Assembly: GCF_042648505.1 (NCBI RefSeq)
Contig: NZ_JBHRXK010000006.1
Location: 62,001-126,000 of the forward strand
Direction: 5' to 3'
Length of the DNA stretch: 64,000 nucleotides
DNA from: Lysobacter_L cavernae
GTDB taxonomy: Bacteria > Pseudomonadota > Gammaproteobacteria > Xanthomonadales > Xanthomonadaceae
Both the position numbers and the translations under genes were made by a program. This document shows positions 1 through 8,299 of the stretch, one piece after another (position 1 is the stretch's first letter; the number at the start of each line of letters is the position of its first letter). Under the pieces are notes generated by a model, which was given only the letters and a program-made list of their open reading frames with translations, was not told where the DNA came from and ran no database searches.

Positions 1-1112
1 TGGGTGTGGCCGGGCTGCAGCTCGATGATGCGGCGCGCGACGGCTTCGGCCTGGTCGTGCTCGCCGGCGCGGCCGTGGATGGTGGATTGCGCTTCCAGCG
101 CCGGCACGTGCTCCGGCATCGCCACCTGCCAGCGCGCGACCACGTCCCGCGCGCCCTCACCGGCGAACGGCTCGAGCGCCAGCCGCGCGCGCCACAGGTC
201 GGGCAATTGCGTGTGCGCTTCCAACGTCGTGTCGAGGGTGCTGCGCGCTTCGTCGACGGCCTCGAGCCGACGCCAGGCCTCCATCAGGGCGAGCAGGGTG
301 CGGCGGTCCAGCGGCTGCGCCGCGAACGACTCGCGCAGGCGCGCCAACGCGCTCTCGTTGCGGCCGCCTTCGAGTTCGAGCTCAGCGACCAGGCGCTGCA
401 GGGCCGGGGTCGCGGCGGCGCCGTCCAGCAACGGTGCCAGCTCGTCGGCGGCCTCGCCCGGGCGACCCTGGCGGCGCACCAGGTCGGCGATCAGCGAGCG
501 CAACGCGCGCGAATCCGGGTCGCGTTCGAGCAGGCGGCGGAAGGCCTGCTCGGCGAAGGCGAAGTGGCCCTTGGCCAGGTAGGCGAAGCCCAGCGCGTGG
601 CGCAGCTGCAGGTCGTCCGGCGCGCGCTCGGCGGCGCCGCTGAGGATAGCCAGGGCGCGGTCGGCGTCGCCGCGGCGCAGCGCCAGCGAGCCTTCGACCG
701 CGGCCACGTGCGGGTGCTCGGGGGCGATGCGCGCGGCGGTGCGGACCAGGCGCTCGGCCTCGTCGAGGTCGCCGCGGCCGACCGCGAGCTGCGCCTGCAC
801 GATGTAGGCCGGGAACTGGTTGGGGTCGAGCCCGGTGGCGCGGGCCAGCGCGGCCTGGGCCTCGTCGAGCTGGCGCTCGGCCAGCAGCAGGCCGGCGCGT
901 TCCAGATGCAGGCCGGCGTCGTCCGGGGCCAGGCCGATGGCGTGGTCGATCGCCGCCAGCGCGGCCTCGCGATCGCCGTCCAGGCGCAGCGCGGCAGCCA
1001 GCAGGCGGTGCGCGGTGGCGTCTTGCGGCTGCGTGGCGACGGCATCGCGCGCGGCGGCCAGCGCTTGCGCGGCGGCGCCGCGACGCAGCGCGTCGAGAAT
1101 GGGTTCGTACAT
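1..1112 (-). CDS. TPR-repeat protein, C-terminus cut by window edge
   Basis: The gene starts at ATG 1112 (MYEPILDALRRG...) and runs off the left edge after about 370 codons. The visible protein is a continuous run of helical ~34-residue units rich in Ala, Leu and Gly with TPR spacing (for example ALRLDGDREAALAAIDHAI and ALGFAYLAKGHFAFAEQAF). It has no signal peptide and no membrane segment, so the visible part should be a cytoplasmic protein-protein scaffold. The start has only a poor ribosome site (GAGC). What follows the repeats is outside the window; related long TPR proteins often end in a sulfotransferase or hydroxylase domain, which cannot be tested here. It points the same way as the downstream 1214-3572 genes but is the last of that series. 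Confidence 0.8.
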   Translation of the reverse strand, partial: MYEPILDALRRGAAAQALAAARDAVATQPQDATAHRLLAAALRLDGDREAALAAIDHAIGLAPDDAGLHLERAGLLLAERQLDEAQAALARATGLDPNQFPAYIVQAQLAVGRGDLDEAERLVRTAARIAPEHPHVAAVEGSLALRRGDADRALAILSGAAERAPDDLQLRHALGFAYLAKGHFAFAEQAFRRLLERDPDSRALRSLIADLVRRQGRPGEAADELAPLLDGAAATPALQRLVAELELEGGRNESALARLRESFAAQPLDRRTLLALMEAWRRLEAVDEARSTLDTTLEAHTQLPDLWRARLALEPFAGEGARDVVARWQVAMPEHVPALEAQSTIHGRAGEHDQAEAVARRIIELQPGHT

Positions 1113-1213
1113 GGACAGCTCGGTTGCTCGGACGAATCCGCGATTGTAGCGGCTGCGGGCATTGCGACCGGGCGCGACGGCACTTCCAGCGTTGCCTCGG
1201 GCTGGAAACAAAC

Positions 1214-2215
1214 TCAGCCCATCGCGTCCATCATCCGCTGCGCGATCCAGCGTTCGGCGAAGCCGTCGAGCCGGGCGCTTTCGAGGAAGCCGCAGTGCCC
1301 GCCCCACGGCGCGATCTCCAGCCGCGCCGACGGCGGCAGCCGCAGTTCGTCGAAACCGGCGACCGGGATCACCGGGTCGTCGGCCGCCATCAGGATGCTG
1401 GCCGGCACCTGCAGCGCGGCCAGGCGGTCGCCGGCGATCGAGTAACCGTCGAAATAACGCTCGAGCGTGCCGAAGTCGGTGTGGCGCTCGATCATCCATT
1501 GCGTCAGCGGGCGCATGCGCAGGCCCAGCACGCTGTCGTCAAACGCATGCTGCTGCGGGAACAGCGCTCGCTTGCGCGCCAGCGAGCCGCGCCACTTGCG
1601 CTCGAAGTACCACAGGTACAGCGGCAGGCCCTGTTCCATCGCGTCCATCGTCCGCCCCGGGTCGAGCACCGGGCAGACCGCGGCCACGTGCGCCAGCGCC
1701 AGCCCCGCGGCCGGCGCGTGCAACGCCAGGCGCAGGGCGAAGTTGCCGCCGAGCGAGTAACCGGCCACGCACAGCGGCTGCAGCGGAAAGCGCCGCGACA
1801 CCTCGCACGCGGCATGCACGACCTCGCCGATGCGGTTGGAGTGGAACAGCCCTTCATTGAGGTGATGGGTGTTGCCGTGGTCGCGGAAGTTGAGGCGGAA
1901 CACGGCGAAGCCACGCTGCAGCAGCTGCGCCGCGGTCAGGCGCATGTAGCTGGAATCGACGCTGCCCTCCCAGCCGTGCAGCAGCAGCACCAGGCCGCGC
2001 GGCGACACGCCCGGCATGACGCTGTGCAGGCCGTGCAGGCGCACGCCGTCGCCGCCGTCGATCAGGTGCTCGCTGGTGACCGCGCCGAGCACGGCCAGGC
2101 TGCGCTCGCCGTAGCGCCGGCGCAACGGGCTCGAGCCGAGCACCGACTGCACGTGCGCGTTGCGCAGCCAGTGCGGCGGGCGGTAGTCGGCGGCGGTCAG
2201 CATGACGGGGACCAT
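1214..2215 (-). CDS. YheT-family alpha/beta hydrolase
   Basis: A 333-residue alpha/beta hydrolase of the YheT/UPF0017 type, a family with esterase/lipase-like activity whose natural substrate is unresolved. The nucleophile elbow GYSLGG is at residues 152-157 (Ser154), the likely acid in AADDPVIP is Asp279/280, and the likely base in GGHCGF is His307. The oxyanion-side motif LLLHGWEGS lies at 78-85. The family N-terminal signature P-P-x-W-L-R-N-x-H-x-Q is present at 13-23. An in-frame ATG four codons downstream (2203) is an equally good start; neither has a clear ribosome site. No signal peptide, so cytoplasmic. It is followed at the left by the TPR gene and preceded by the plsC-like gene on the same strand. 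Confidence 0.85.
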   Translation of the reverse strand: MVPVMLTAADYRPPHWLRNAHVQSVLGSSPLRRRYGERSLAVLGAVTSEHLIDGGDGVRLHGLHSVMPGVSPRGLVLLLHGWEGSVDSSYMRLTAAQLLQRGFAVFRLNFRDHGNTHHLNEGLFHSNRIGEVVHAACEVSRRFPLQPLCVAGYSLGGNFALRLALHAPAAGLALAHVAAVCPVLDPGRTMDAMEQGLPLYLWYFERKWRGSLARKRALFPQQHAFDDSVLGLRMRPLTQWMIERHTDFGTLERYFDGYSIAGDRLAALQVPASILMAADDPVIPVAGFDELRLPPSARLEIAPWGGHCGFLESARLDGFAERWIAQRMMDAMG

Positions 2216-2273
2216 AACCGGTGAAAGTCCGGGTGTTGCAAATCGTGCAGTCGCACCAGGGCCAACGCAGTCC

Positions 2274-3080
2274 TCAACCGGTCATGGCCTCGACGATGCG
2301 CGCACGTGCGAGTTCGGCGATGCGGCGGCGGCCATCGGTCTCGCCGGGCGCGATCGGTTCCAGGAAATGGATCTCGGCCAGGCGCGGCGGCTCGCCGAGC
2401 AGGCGCACGAAGTTGCCGAAGAAACTCTCGCCCGGCGCAAACGCGACCACCGCCTGGGCGTTGCCGCGCTCGCCGTAGCGCAGCGCCACCGGCTGCACCG
2501 GCACCCCGGCCTCGACCGCGGCCAGGAAGATGCGGGCGTGGAACGGGCCGATCTCGCTGCCGCCGCGGGTGCCGCCCTCGGGAAACACCCCGACCGAGCG
2601 CCCCGCGCGCAGTCGCGCCAGCATCTCGTGCAGCACGCCGCCAAGCGATTCGGTGCTGCCGCGCGCGTGGAAGATGGTTTCGCCGCGCGCAGCCAGCCAA
2701 CCGACCACCGGCCAGCTCTCGATCTCGCGCTTGGCGACGAAACCCATCATGCGCTGGCTGTGCAGCGCCTCGATGTCGATCCAGCTGACGTGGTTGGCGA
2801 CGAACATCGCCGCGCCCGGCAGCGGCTCGCCAATGCGGCGCAGGCGGAAACCGAACACGCGCATCAGCCCCGCCGACCAGGCACTGATCAGGCGGTGCTC
2901 CAGGCGCTCGTCGCCCAGGCGCAGGCTGCCGATCGGCGGCGTCGACAGCAGCAGCACCAACGGCAGGTCGATCAACACGTGCCACGCCAGCAGCGGCACG
3001 CGGATCAGGTAGCGGAGCGCGCGCGCGGCCGGCGTCGCGAACGGCGCCGTCGCGCCGGCGTGGGGGGACGGCGCATTCAT
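2274..3080 (-). CDS. 1-acyl-sn-glycerol-3-phosphate acyltransferase-like (PlsC family)
   Basis: A 268-residue LPLAT/PlsC-family acyltransferase, which would transfer an acyl chain to the sn-2 position of lysophosphatidate or a related lysolipid at the inner membrane. The catalytic HX4D box is NHVSWID at 96-102 (His97, Asp102). The glycerol-phosphate binding box FPEGGTR is at 166-172, and a P-V rich motif IV region follows (VPVQPVALRYG, about 193-203). A hydrophobic segment at roughly 25-47 should anchor it to the membrane. It starts at ATG 3080. The protein lies between a thioesterase and a hydrolase gene on the same strand, so all three act on acyl or ester bonds, but there is no overlap to prove an operon. 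It could be a lyso-ornithine lipid acyltransferase (OlsA-like) rather than the main PlsC. Confidence 0.85.
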   Translation of the reverse strand: MNAPSPHAGATAPFATPAARALRYLIRVPLLAWHVLIDLPLVLLLSTPPIGSLRLGDERLEHRLISAWSAGLMRVFGFRLRRIGEPLPGAAMFVANHVSWIDIEALHSQRMMGFVAKREIESWPVVGWLAARGETIFHARGSTESLGGVLHEMLARLRAGRSVGVFPEGGTRGGSEIGPFHARIFLAAVEAGVPVQPVALRYGERGNAQAVVAFAPGESFFGNFVRLLGEPPRLAEIHFLEPIAPGETDGRRRIAELARARIVEAMTG

Positions 3081-3128
3081 TGTCGACCACGATACCGAAG
3101 CACCGGCAGCGCAGCCAGCGTTATGCGC

Positions 3129-3572
3129 TCATGCGTGCGCCACGACCGCCAGGGTCAGGCGCGAAACGCAGACCAGACGGCCGCGTTCGTCCTCGATGCG
3201 GATCTCCCAGACCTGGGTGCGCGCGCCGACATGCAGCGCACGCGCGGTGCCGGTGACCACGCCGTCGCGCGCGGCGCGCAGGTGGTTGGCGTTGATCTCG
3301 ACGCCGACGCAGACCTCGCCCTCACCGACGCAGAGATTGCCGGCACTGCTGCCCAGCGTCTCGGCCAGCAGCACCGAGGCGCCGCCGTGCAGCAGGCCGT
3401 AAGGCTGCCGGGTGCGCGCGTCGACCGGCATGGTGGCGCGCAGGTAATCGGGGCCGAGCTCGGTGAAGACGATGCCGAGCGTCTCGATCGCGGTGCCGTG
3501 CGACAGCGCGTTGAGTTCGGCCGGGGTCTGCGTGCCGCGGAACAGCGGCCGGGGCGATGCGTGGGCGTTCAT
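3129..3572 (-). CDS. PaaI/MenI-type hotdog thioesterase
   Basis: A 147-residue single-hotdog acyl-CoA thioesterase. The signature LLHGGASVLLAETLGS at 60-75 contains the HGG turn and the catalytic acid Glu71 typical of the PaaI/YbdB/MenI branch. The reading frame stays open to 3758, but the family match begins at MNAHASPRPLF (ATG 3572). The extra upstream codons run across the strong terminator at 3651-3709, so 3572 is chosen. Substrate cannot be read from the sequence; menaquinone-pathway DHNA-CoA or aryl-CoA esters are family possibilities. Confidence 0.85.
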   Translation of the reverse strand: MNAHASPRPLFRGTQTPAELNALSHGTAIETLGIVFTELGPDYLRATMPVDARTRQPYGLLHGGASVLLAETLGSSAGNLCVGEGEVCVGVEINANHLRAARDGVVTGTARALHVGARTQVWEIRIEDERGRLVCVSRLTLAVVAHA

Positions 3573-3650
3573 CGCGCCACGATAACGAGCGATGCGGCCG
3601 GCGGCCAAGTCGTCACGGCCGGCTCGGGTGCCCGGTTCGAGTGGCTCCAG

Positions 3651-3709
3651 GAAAAAAAGGGCCCGGGTTGGCGACGCCGTCGGAGAGGGGGGGCGTCGCG
3701 GCCCGGGCC
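3651..3709 (-). terminator. Strong intrinsic terminator downstream of the twin peptide genes
   Basis: Read on the minus strand there is a two-part stem: GGCCCGGG pairs with CCCGGGCC (outer arms about 3700-3709 and 3659-3667) and GCGACGCC pairs with GGCGTCGC (3692-3699 and 3671-3678). Seven Ts follow at 3658-3652. It lies 40 nt after the stop of the second small peptide gene and before the thioesterase start, so it isolates the peptide transcript. Confidence 0.85.
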
Positions 3710-3748
3710 GGGGAAACAGGGGAGGACTCCAGGGGTGATGACCCAGGG

Positions 3749-3934
3749 TCACGCGCAACGGAAGCGCGGCTGCGCCCAGTCACGGGTGTAGCGGCGGTTG
3801 CTGGCGTAGCCACTGCTGTTGCCGTAGCCGATGCCGAAGTCGCGCTCGCGGTGGGTGTGGCGGACCGGCGGCGGCGCGGCGAGGGCGCGCGCGATCGGGG
3901 TGGTCGGGGCGGCGTTCGGGCGGAAGGCGTTCAT
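3749..3934 (-). CDS. Small peptide B of a tandem paralogous pair, function unknown
   Basis: A 61-residue protein (MNAFRPNAAPTT...) that shares its whole C-terminal ~37 residues with the upstream peptide gene. Shared features are R-H-x-H-R-E-R-D-F-G-I-G-Y-G, then N-S-S-G-Y-A-S, then R-R-Y-x-x-D-W-A-x-P, and the end RFRCA with a penultimate Cys. The first ~20 residues differ between the copies. The start ATG 3934 is preceded by CCAGGACCC, the same ribosome-site motif as its partner. There is no convincing signal peptide or membrane segment; it is basic and rich in Gly, Tyr and Arg. I do not recognise a function. A 34-nt gap separates it from the partner, and the pair ends in a strong terminator. 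Confidence 0.8.
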   Translation of the reverse strand: MNAFRPNAAPTTPIARALAAPPPVRHTHRERDFGIGYGNSSGYASNRRYTRDWAQPRFRCA

Positions 3935-3968
3935 GGCTTGGGTCCTGGAAGTCGGTGCAGCAGGGGGA

Positions 3969-4163
3969 TCAGGCGCAACGGAAGCGCGGCGGCGCCCAGT
4001 CGGCGATGTAACGGCGGGCGCTGGCGTAGCCGCTGCTGTTGCCGTAGCCGATGCCGAAGTCGCGCTCGCGGTGCAGGTGGCGGACCGGTGCGGCCAGCAG
4101 CGTGGCGGCGGGCTTGACCGTGGAGGACGTGGGGACGGTCAGCGGAAGGCGGATGACGTTCAT
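3969..4163 (-). CDS. Small peptide A of a tandem paralogous pair, function unknown
   Basis: A 64-residue protein (MNVIRLPLTVPTSSTV...) with the same conserved tail as the downstream copy: HRERDFGIGYGNSSGYAS, then a R-R-Y block, and the ending PRFRCA. The frame is open 25 codons further upstream, but ATG 4163 is chosen because GACAGGACACCGCC places an AGGACA ribosome site correctly and because the partner gene starts at the matching place. DNA identity between the two copies is highest over the 3' halves (about 3757-3850 against 3971-4085), indicating tandem duplication. No modification enzyme, protease or exporter lies next to the pair. Confidence 0.8.
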   Translation of the reverse strand: MNVIRLPLTVPTSSTVKPAATLLAAPVRHLHRERDFGIGYGNSSGYASARRYIADWAPPRFRCA

Positions 4164-4521
4164 GGCGGTGTCCTGTCGGGGGCTGTGAACTGGTGTGCTG
4201 GTAAAGTACAACACCACATCAATTCCGCCATGGGCCAAAAGTCACCCCACCGAAGACCTACCTGCGTGGGGTGCGGCCGCAGCCGGAACTCCCTGATCAA
4301 GATAGGGATTTGGCCGAAATGGTTGCCATGACTGATGACAGGGGGGCCGCCGGGACCCGCGCTGGCGCCGCTCCCGGCCGGAAACAGGCCATCGGGCGGG
4401 GGGACTGCCGTCACGTTCACCGGCCTGACTCGAGCCCGGCAACGGCAGGCCGGAAGTCACGACTGCGCGAAACCACCCCTCCGTCTGCAGTCCGGGCTAC
4501 GGGCCCTGCGATGCGCGGTTT
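4164..4521. other. Intergenic leader upstream of the twin peptide genes
   Basis: About 358 nt with no supported gene. The part next to the peptide genes (4190-4235) is distinctly less GC-rich than its surroundings, including GTACAACACCACATCAATTC, and should hold the peptide promoter on the minus strand; no unambiguous -35/-10 pair could be fixed. The part near 4400-4521 separates it from the 3' end of the phospholipase D gene. Short open frames here lack ribosome sites and codon bias. Confidence 0.5.
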
Positions 4522-6543
4522 CTAGAGGATCGGCGCCAGGCCCGCGCCGAAGGCGGTGAAGATGCGCGTGGTCAGGCCCTTGAGGCCGAGCGCGACCTCG
4601 GGAAAGTCGCCGACCGGGCGGTAGCAGGCGCGAAAGCCCGGATCGCTGGGCGGCAACGGCTGCGGGCAGGCCGGGCCGGGCACGAACTCGTAACTGGTGG
4701 CGTAGCGCATCGGCCAGAAATCAAACAGCGGCAGCGCCTCGAACGCCTTGCCGATCGAGTAGTCCAGGCCGGAGAACACCGGCGGCTTGTCGCGGCGCGC
4801 GATCACCCAGGAGTTGGCCGGGGCGATGTCGCGGTGGATGCTCGCCGCCAGCGCCGCGGCAAAACCGGCGTCCTCGATCACCACCGCGCTCTCGGTGTTG
4901 TAGTGGTCGCCGCGCGGGTCGAAGTTGTGGGTCCCGACCACGCCGATCCGGCCGTCGATGACCAGCGACTTGGCGTGCATGCCGATGCGCACGCCGGCAC
5001 GCTTGAGCGGCACCGGCTGGTTGGCGCCGCGCGTGGTGTAGCGCAGCGCGGCGTACTCGCGCGACAACGCGCGCCGGTACTGCTCGCGCCCGACCGCGCT
5101 GCGCCGGTCGTAGCGATCGCGCAGTTCGCGGTGCCGGGTCTGCACCTCGTCGTCGCCCGCCCCCCCCGTCTCGCCACTGAGCGCACGCTCCGGCGAGAGC
5201 GCACCGGGGTCGGCATCGGTCGCGGCCACCGCCGTGCTCACGCCCAGTTCCGGCAGCGCCGCGCCGGTGGCGGCGATGTCGATCGGCGCGTCGGCCGGAA
5301 AGGGCTTGTACTCGTAGATGTTGAAACCGAATTCGCGCAGGTAGCGGCGCTTGTACTTGTACGACAGCGCGTAGGCGATGAAGGCGTCGGTCGCCGCCAG
5401 GCTGTTGGTCGAGACGATCACCCGCGGTCGTTGCTCGCGCGGACGCTGCTGCAGCTGCCGGAACATGTCCTGCGCCGCTTTCGACAGCACCAGGTACGGC
5501 GTCTGCAGCAGCACTTCGTCCTGCGCCGACTCGATCAGCTCGCGCAGCGAGCCGGTGGCCTGCGCCTGCTCGACGGTGTGGGCGCGGTGCTTCTCCGGCG
5601 TGTCGGAGATGTAGCGCACCGCGCCGACCGGCAGCGCCTGCGCGCTCAGTCGCTGCGCTACCAGCGCCGCGTCGCCGGCGTCACGGCGCATCGCCTGCGC
5701 CCGTTGCGGACGCTCGAACTGCGCCGGCGGCAGCGCCGGCACGCCCTGCTTCAGCAGCCGCGCGCCGACGTCGTTGAGGCGCTCCACCGCGACGCTGCGG
5801 CGGTCGTCCCAGAACAGCGCGAAGTCCGCGCCCATCACGTGCGCAACCGGACCGGCCACGAGCAGGTCGCGGTCGCGGAAGTTGTACTCGTCGTCCCAGT
5901 CGTAATAGTCGTCCTGGTAGTTGCGCCCACCGGTGATGCCAACCGCGCCGTCGATCAGCAGCAGCTTGGTGTGCATGCGCTGGTTGAGCCGGCGCCAGCA
6001 GCACGCGGCGGCCAGCGCGTACTGCGGGTAGCTGGTCTGGGCGCGGCCGAGCACCGGGCTGTACAGGCGCAGCTCGAAGTTGACATGGGCGCCGGCCAGC
6101 GCCGCCAGCGTGTCGACGTGCTTGAGCGCGGCCAGTTGGTCGATCAGCACGCGCACGCGCACGCCGCGGCGGGCGGCGGTGAGCAGTTCGTCAAGCACCA
6201 GCCGGCCGGCGTCGTCCTCGTCGAAGATGTAGGTCTGCAGGTCGATGGCGGTGGTCGCGCTGCGGATCAGGTTGATCCGCGCCAGCAGGGCCTCGGGGCC
6301 GCGATCGAGGATCAGCGCGTAATGGCGCGGCGCCGACGCTGTCGACTCGGCAAACGCGCGCGTCGCCAGCTCGCGCAGCGGCGACGGCTGTGCGCAGGCA
6401 TCGATGCGGGTGCAATCGAGTTGTGTCGAGCGCGCCGCCGCCACCAGGGCCGTGGCGCGATCGCGCTGCACGTTCGACAGCGAGGCGCAGGCCGACAGGG
6501 CCAACGCCAGCACGACGACCAGCGCGCGCGCGGCCGCCGTCAC
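4522..6543 (-). CDS. Phospholipase D family lipoprotein (cardiolipin synthase C-like)
   Basis: A 673-residue protein with a lipoprotein signal (lipobox LSAC, Cys19) and two HKD motifs: HTKLLLID at 191-198 and HAKSLVID at 523-530, each with the trailing G-x-x-x-x-G-G/T-x-N. This is the YmdC/ClsC arrangement, which condenses phosphatidylglycerol or phosphatidylethanolamine into cardiolipin, or acts as a phospholipase D. A charged, low-complexity linker of about 70 residues (roughly 430-495) separates the second HKD domain from the first half and is longer than I expect for the family. It starts at GTG 6543 in a GTGA overlap with the stop of the yceI-like gene, so translation is coupled. The lipid anchor suggests action at the periplasmic face of a membrane. 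Confidence 0.85.
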   Translation of the reverse strand: MTAAARALVVVLALALSACASLSNVQRDRATALVAAARSTQLDCTRIDACAQPSPLRELATRAFAESTASAPRHYALILDRGPEALLARINLIRSATTAIDLQTYIFDEDDAGRLVLDELLTAARRGVRVRVLIDQLAALKHVDTLAALAGAHVNFELRLYSPVLGRAQTSYPQYALAAACCWRRLNQRMHTKLLLIDGAVGITGGRNYQDDYYDWDDEYNFRDRDLLVAGPVAHVMGADFALFWDDRRSVAVERLNDVGARLLKQGVPALPPAQFERPQRAQAMRRDAGDAALVAQRLSAQALPVGAVRYISDTPEKHRAHTVEQAQATGSLRELIESAQDEVLLQTPYLVLSKAAQDMFRQLQQRPREQRPRVIVSTNSLAATDAFIAYALSYKYKRRYLREFGFNIYEYKPFPADAPIDIAATGAALPELGVSTAVAATDADPGALSPERALSGETGGAGDDEVQTRHRELRDRYDRRSAVGREQYRRALSREYAALRYTTRGANQPVPLKRAGVRIGMHAKSLVIDGRIGVVGTHNFDPRGDHYNTESAVVIEDAGFAAALAASIHRDIAPANSWVIARRDKPPVFSGLDYSIGKAFEALPLFDFWPMRYATSYEFVPGPACPQPLPPSDPGFRACYRPVGDFPEVALGLKGLTTRIFTAFGAGLAPIL

Positions 6544-7133
6544 CGTGCCGGCTCCAGCAGGCGCACGCGCAGGGTGAAGCGCACGCGGTCGATCAGGGCC
6601 AGCTGCCAGCCGTCGAGGCCGTAGTCGCCGCGGCTGATGCTGCCGGTGGCGAGCACGTCGCAGTCCTTGCCCGGGCGCGCGCAGGCGGCCGGCGCCAGCA
6701 CGAAGGTTTCCATGCGGCTGACGCCGTGCATCGACAGCTTGCCGCGCAGGCGACCGCCACGATCAACCACGTCGGCGTGGTGCGGCTCGGACAGGAACTC
6801 GATGCGCGGGTAGCGCGCCGAGTCGAAGAAACGCGGGCCGCGGGCGAGTTCGGTGTAGCGCGCCGAGTCGGCGACCTGCACCGCCGCCGTGGCCAGCACG
6901 ATGCGCACCTGGTGGCGGCCGTCCGGCAGCACCGTCAGCTCACCGGCGTAGTCCGGGAAGTCGCCGGCCACGCGCTGGCCCCAGCGCGTGCGCAACTCGA
7001 AACCGAAGCGGGTGTGGAGCGGGTCGAAGGACTCGGTCGTGGCTTGCTGGGCCGTGGCTGGCGCGGCAAGCGCCGCCCAGGCCAACAGCGCGCACAGCAG
7101 GATCCGGGCGGAGCGGCGCAGGCTTGCTGTCAC
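6540..7133 (-). CDS. YceI-family secreted lipocalin-like protein
   Basis: A 197-residue protein with a Sec signal peptide (MTASLRRSARILLCALLAWA, cleavage near ATA-Q at about 28) and a YceI beta-barrel fold. It shows F-D-P-x-H-T-R-F-G-F-E at 35-45 and the conserved core R-F-F-D-S-A-R-Y-P-x-I-E-F. YceI proteins bind polyisoprenoid lipids in the periplasm. The start is GTG 7133, chosen because its GTGA overlaps the sixA stop; the frame also stays open upstream inside sixA but those codons are antisense-like and rich in Arg/Gly. It is the middle gene of sixA / yceI-like / phospholipase D. Confidence 0.85.
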   Translation of the reverse strand: MTASLRRSARILLCALLAWAALAAPATAQQATTESFDPLHTRFGFELRTRWGQRVAGDFPDYAGELTVLPDGRHQVRIVLATAAVQVADSARYTELARGPRFFDSARYPRIEFLSEPHHADVVDRGGRLRGKLSMHGVSRMETFVLAPAACARPGKDCDVLATGSISRGDYGLDGWQLALIDRVRFTLRVRLLEPAR

Positions 7134-7615
7134 GGCCACCAGAAGGCGCTGAGCTGGGCCGCGCCCGGCTCCAGTGCGCTGTCGACCGGCACGCTCAGCA
7201 CCGCGATGCCGCCCGGCGGCATGCCGCGGTAGTCGCCGGACTGGCCGCTGTGCAGCAGCGCGGCCAGGCGCTCCAGGCCCGGGTTGTGGCCGACCAGCAT
7301 CAGTCGCTCGACCTCCGGGTGGGTGTCGGCCAGCGCGATCAGGGTGCCCGGCGAGGCCTCGTAGATCGACGGCTCGATGCGCTGGTCGATGTAACCGACC
7401 GTCGCCAGCACCGCTTCCAGGGTCTCGCGGGTGCGCCGCGACGGCGAGCACAGCACGCAGTCGGGCACCAGCTTGTTGGCGGCGAGCCAGCGGCCGGCGG
7501 CCTCGGCTTCGGCCAGGCCTTCGGCCGACAGCGGCCGGTCGAGATCGGCCTGGCCGTTGCCGGCGGGTTCGGCATGGGCATGGCGCAGCAGGATCAATTC
7601 ACGCATTCGCGTCAC
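7130..7615 (-). CDS. sixA: Phosphohistidine phosphatase SixA
   Basis: A 161-residue histidine phosphatase of the phosphoglycerate-mutase branch. The catalytic RHA motif (LILLRHAHAEP, His12) sits at the N-terminus, and the second conserved GHNPG is about residue 109. The length matches SixA, which dephosphorylates phospho-His on HPt domains or on the nitrogen phosphotransferase system. It starts at 7615; the in-frame Met4 is an alternative. The gene is the first of a three-gene translationally coupled run with GTGA junctions. Confidence 0.88.
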   Translation of the reverse strand: MTRMRELILLRHAHAEPAGNGQADLDRPLSAEGLAEAEAAGRWLAANKLVPDCVLCSPSRRTRETLEAVLATVGYIDQRIEPSIYEASPGTLIALADTHPEVERLMLVGHNPGLERLAALLHSGQSGDYRGMPPGGIAVLSVPVDSALEPGAAQLSAFWWP

Positions 7616-7666
7616 TACCTCGAAGTGTGGGCGCCATTATCGTCGAGCCACGGTGCGATGCCGCAC

Positions 7667-8299
7667 TCAGGCCTTCTTCAACCACTTCAGCAACGGCTGC
7701 CAGTCGTCCTGGTGCTCGCGCACCTGCAGCGAGTGGTAGTCGAACAGGCTCTTGCCGAGCCCGGTCATCAACACGTAGGCCTGGCTGTCGCGCAGCTGCG
7801 CCACCACCGGGTAGGGCCAGGCCGCGAGCAGGTCGAGCGCCTGCTGCGAAGCGTTGGTCCACGGCTTGAGCTTGTTGCCGACCAGGCCGACGCGCAGCGC
7901 GCCGCGGCGCACGCGCGGATGGCGGGCCAGCGAGTCCAGGAACGGCACCGTCGCCTCGATGTCCAGGGTCGAGGGCTGCACCGGCACCACCACGGTGTCG
8001 GCGACCTCGAGGAACGCGTCCAGCTCGTCGGCCATGGCCCCGGCCGGGGCGTCGATCACCAGGCGCTGGGTGTCGTCGGGCAGCTGCTTGCGCCAGGCCT
8101 TGCGGCGGGTACCGTCGAGCGGCAGCACCGCGCTGTCGAGGCCGGCGCGGCGCTGCGCCCAGCGCGTCGAGGACTCCTGCGGGTCGGCGTCGACCAGCGC
8201 GGTGCGCAGGCCGTCGAGCGCCGATTGCGCGGCGAGGTGGGTGGCGATCGTGGTCTTGCCCACGCCCCCCTTGGAACTGGCCACCAGCACGGTCTTCAT
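7667..8299 (-). CDS. Orphan ParA-family ATPase
   Basis: A 210-residue MinD/ParA-type ATPase. The deviant Walker A box KGGVGKTT is at 10-17, followed by the switch region DADPQESS at about 38-45 and V-I-D-A-P-A-G in Walker B. ATG 8299 is preceded by GAGGGAGC, a good ribosome site; the longer frame upstream runs through a palindromic repeat and is rejected. No parB gene, centromere-like repeat or replication gene is adjacent, so it is an orphan that probably positions some other cargo. It is separated from the next upstream gene by 263 nt holding a REP-like pair. Confidence 0.85.
   Translation of the reverse strand: MKTVLVASSKGGVGKTTIATHLAAQSALDGLRTALVDADPQESSTRWAQRRAGLDSAVLPLDGTRRKAWRKQLPDDTQRLVIDAPAGAMADELDAFLEVADTVVVPVQPSTLDIEATVPFLDSLARHPRVRRGALRVGLVGNKLKPWTNASQQALDLLAAWPYPVVAQLRDSQAYVLMTGLGKSLFDYHSLQVREHQDDWQPLLKWLKKA

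Noticed and set aside
2202..3791. 529-codon plus-strand open frame
   Set aside because: Antisense to the plsC-like and thioesterase genes; Gln/Arg/Ala-rich translation without domains, a typical GC-skew shadow.
4271..4559. Short open frames between the peptide genes and the phospholipase D gene
   Set aside because: No ribosome site, no conservation cue, partly antisense to the phospholipase D 3' end.
7667..8299. ParA as part of a plasmid or mobile partition module
   Set aside because: No parB, parS-like iterons or replication gene nearby; surroundings are chromosomal housekeeping genes.
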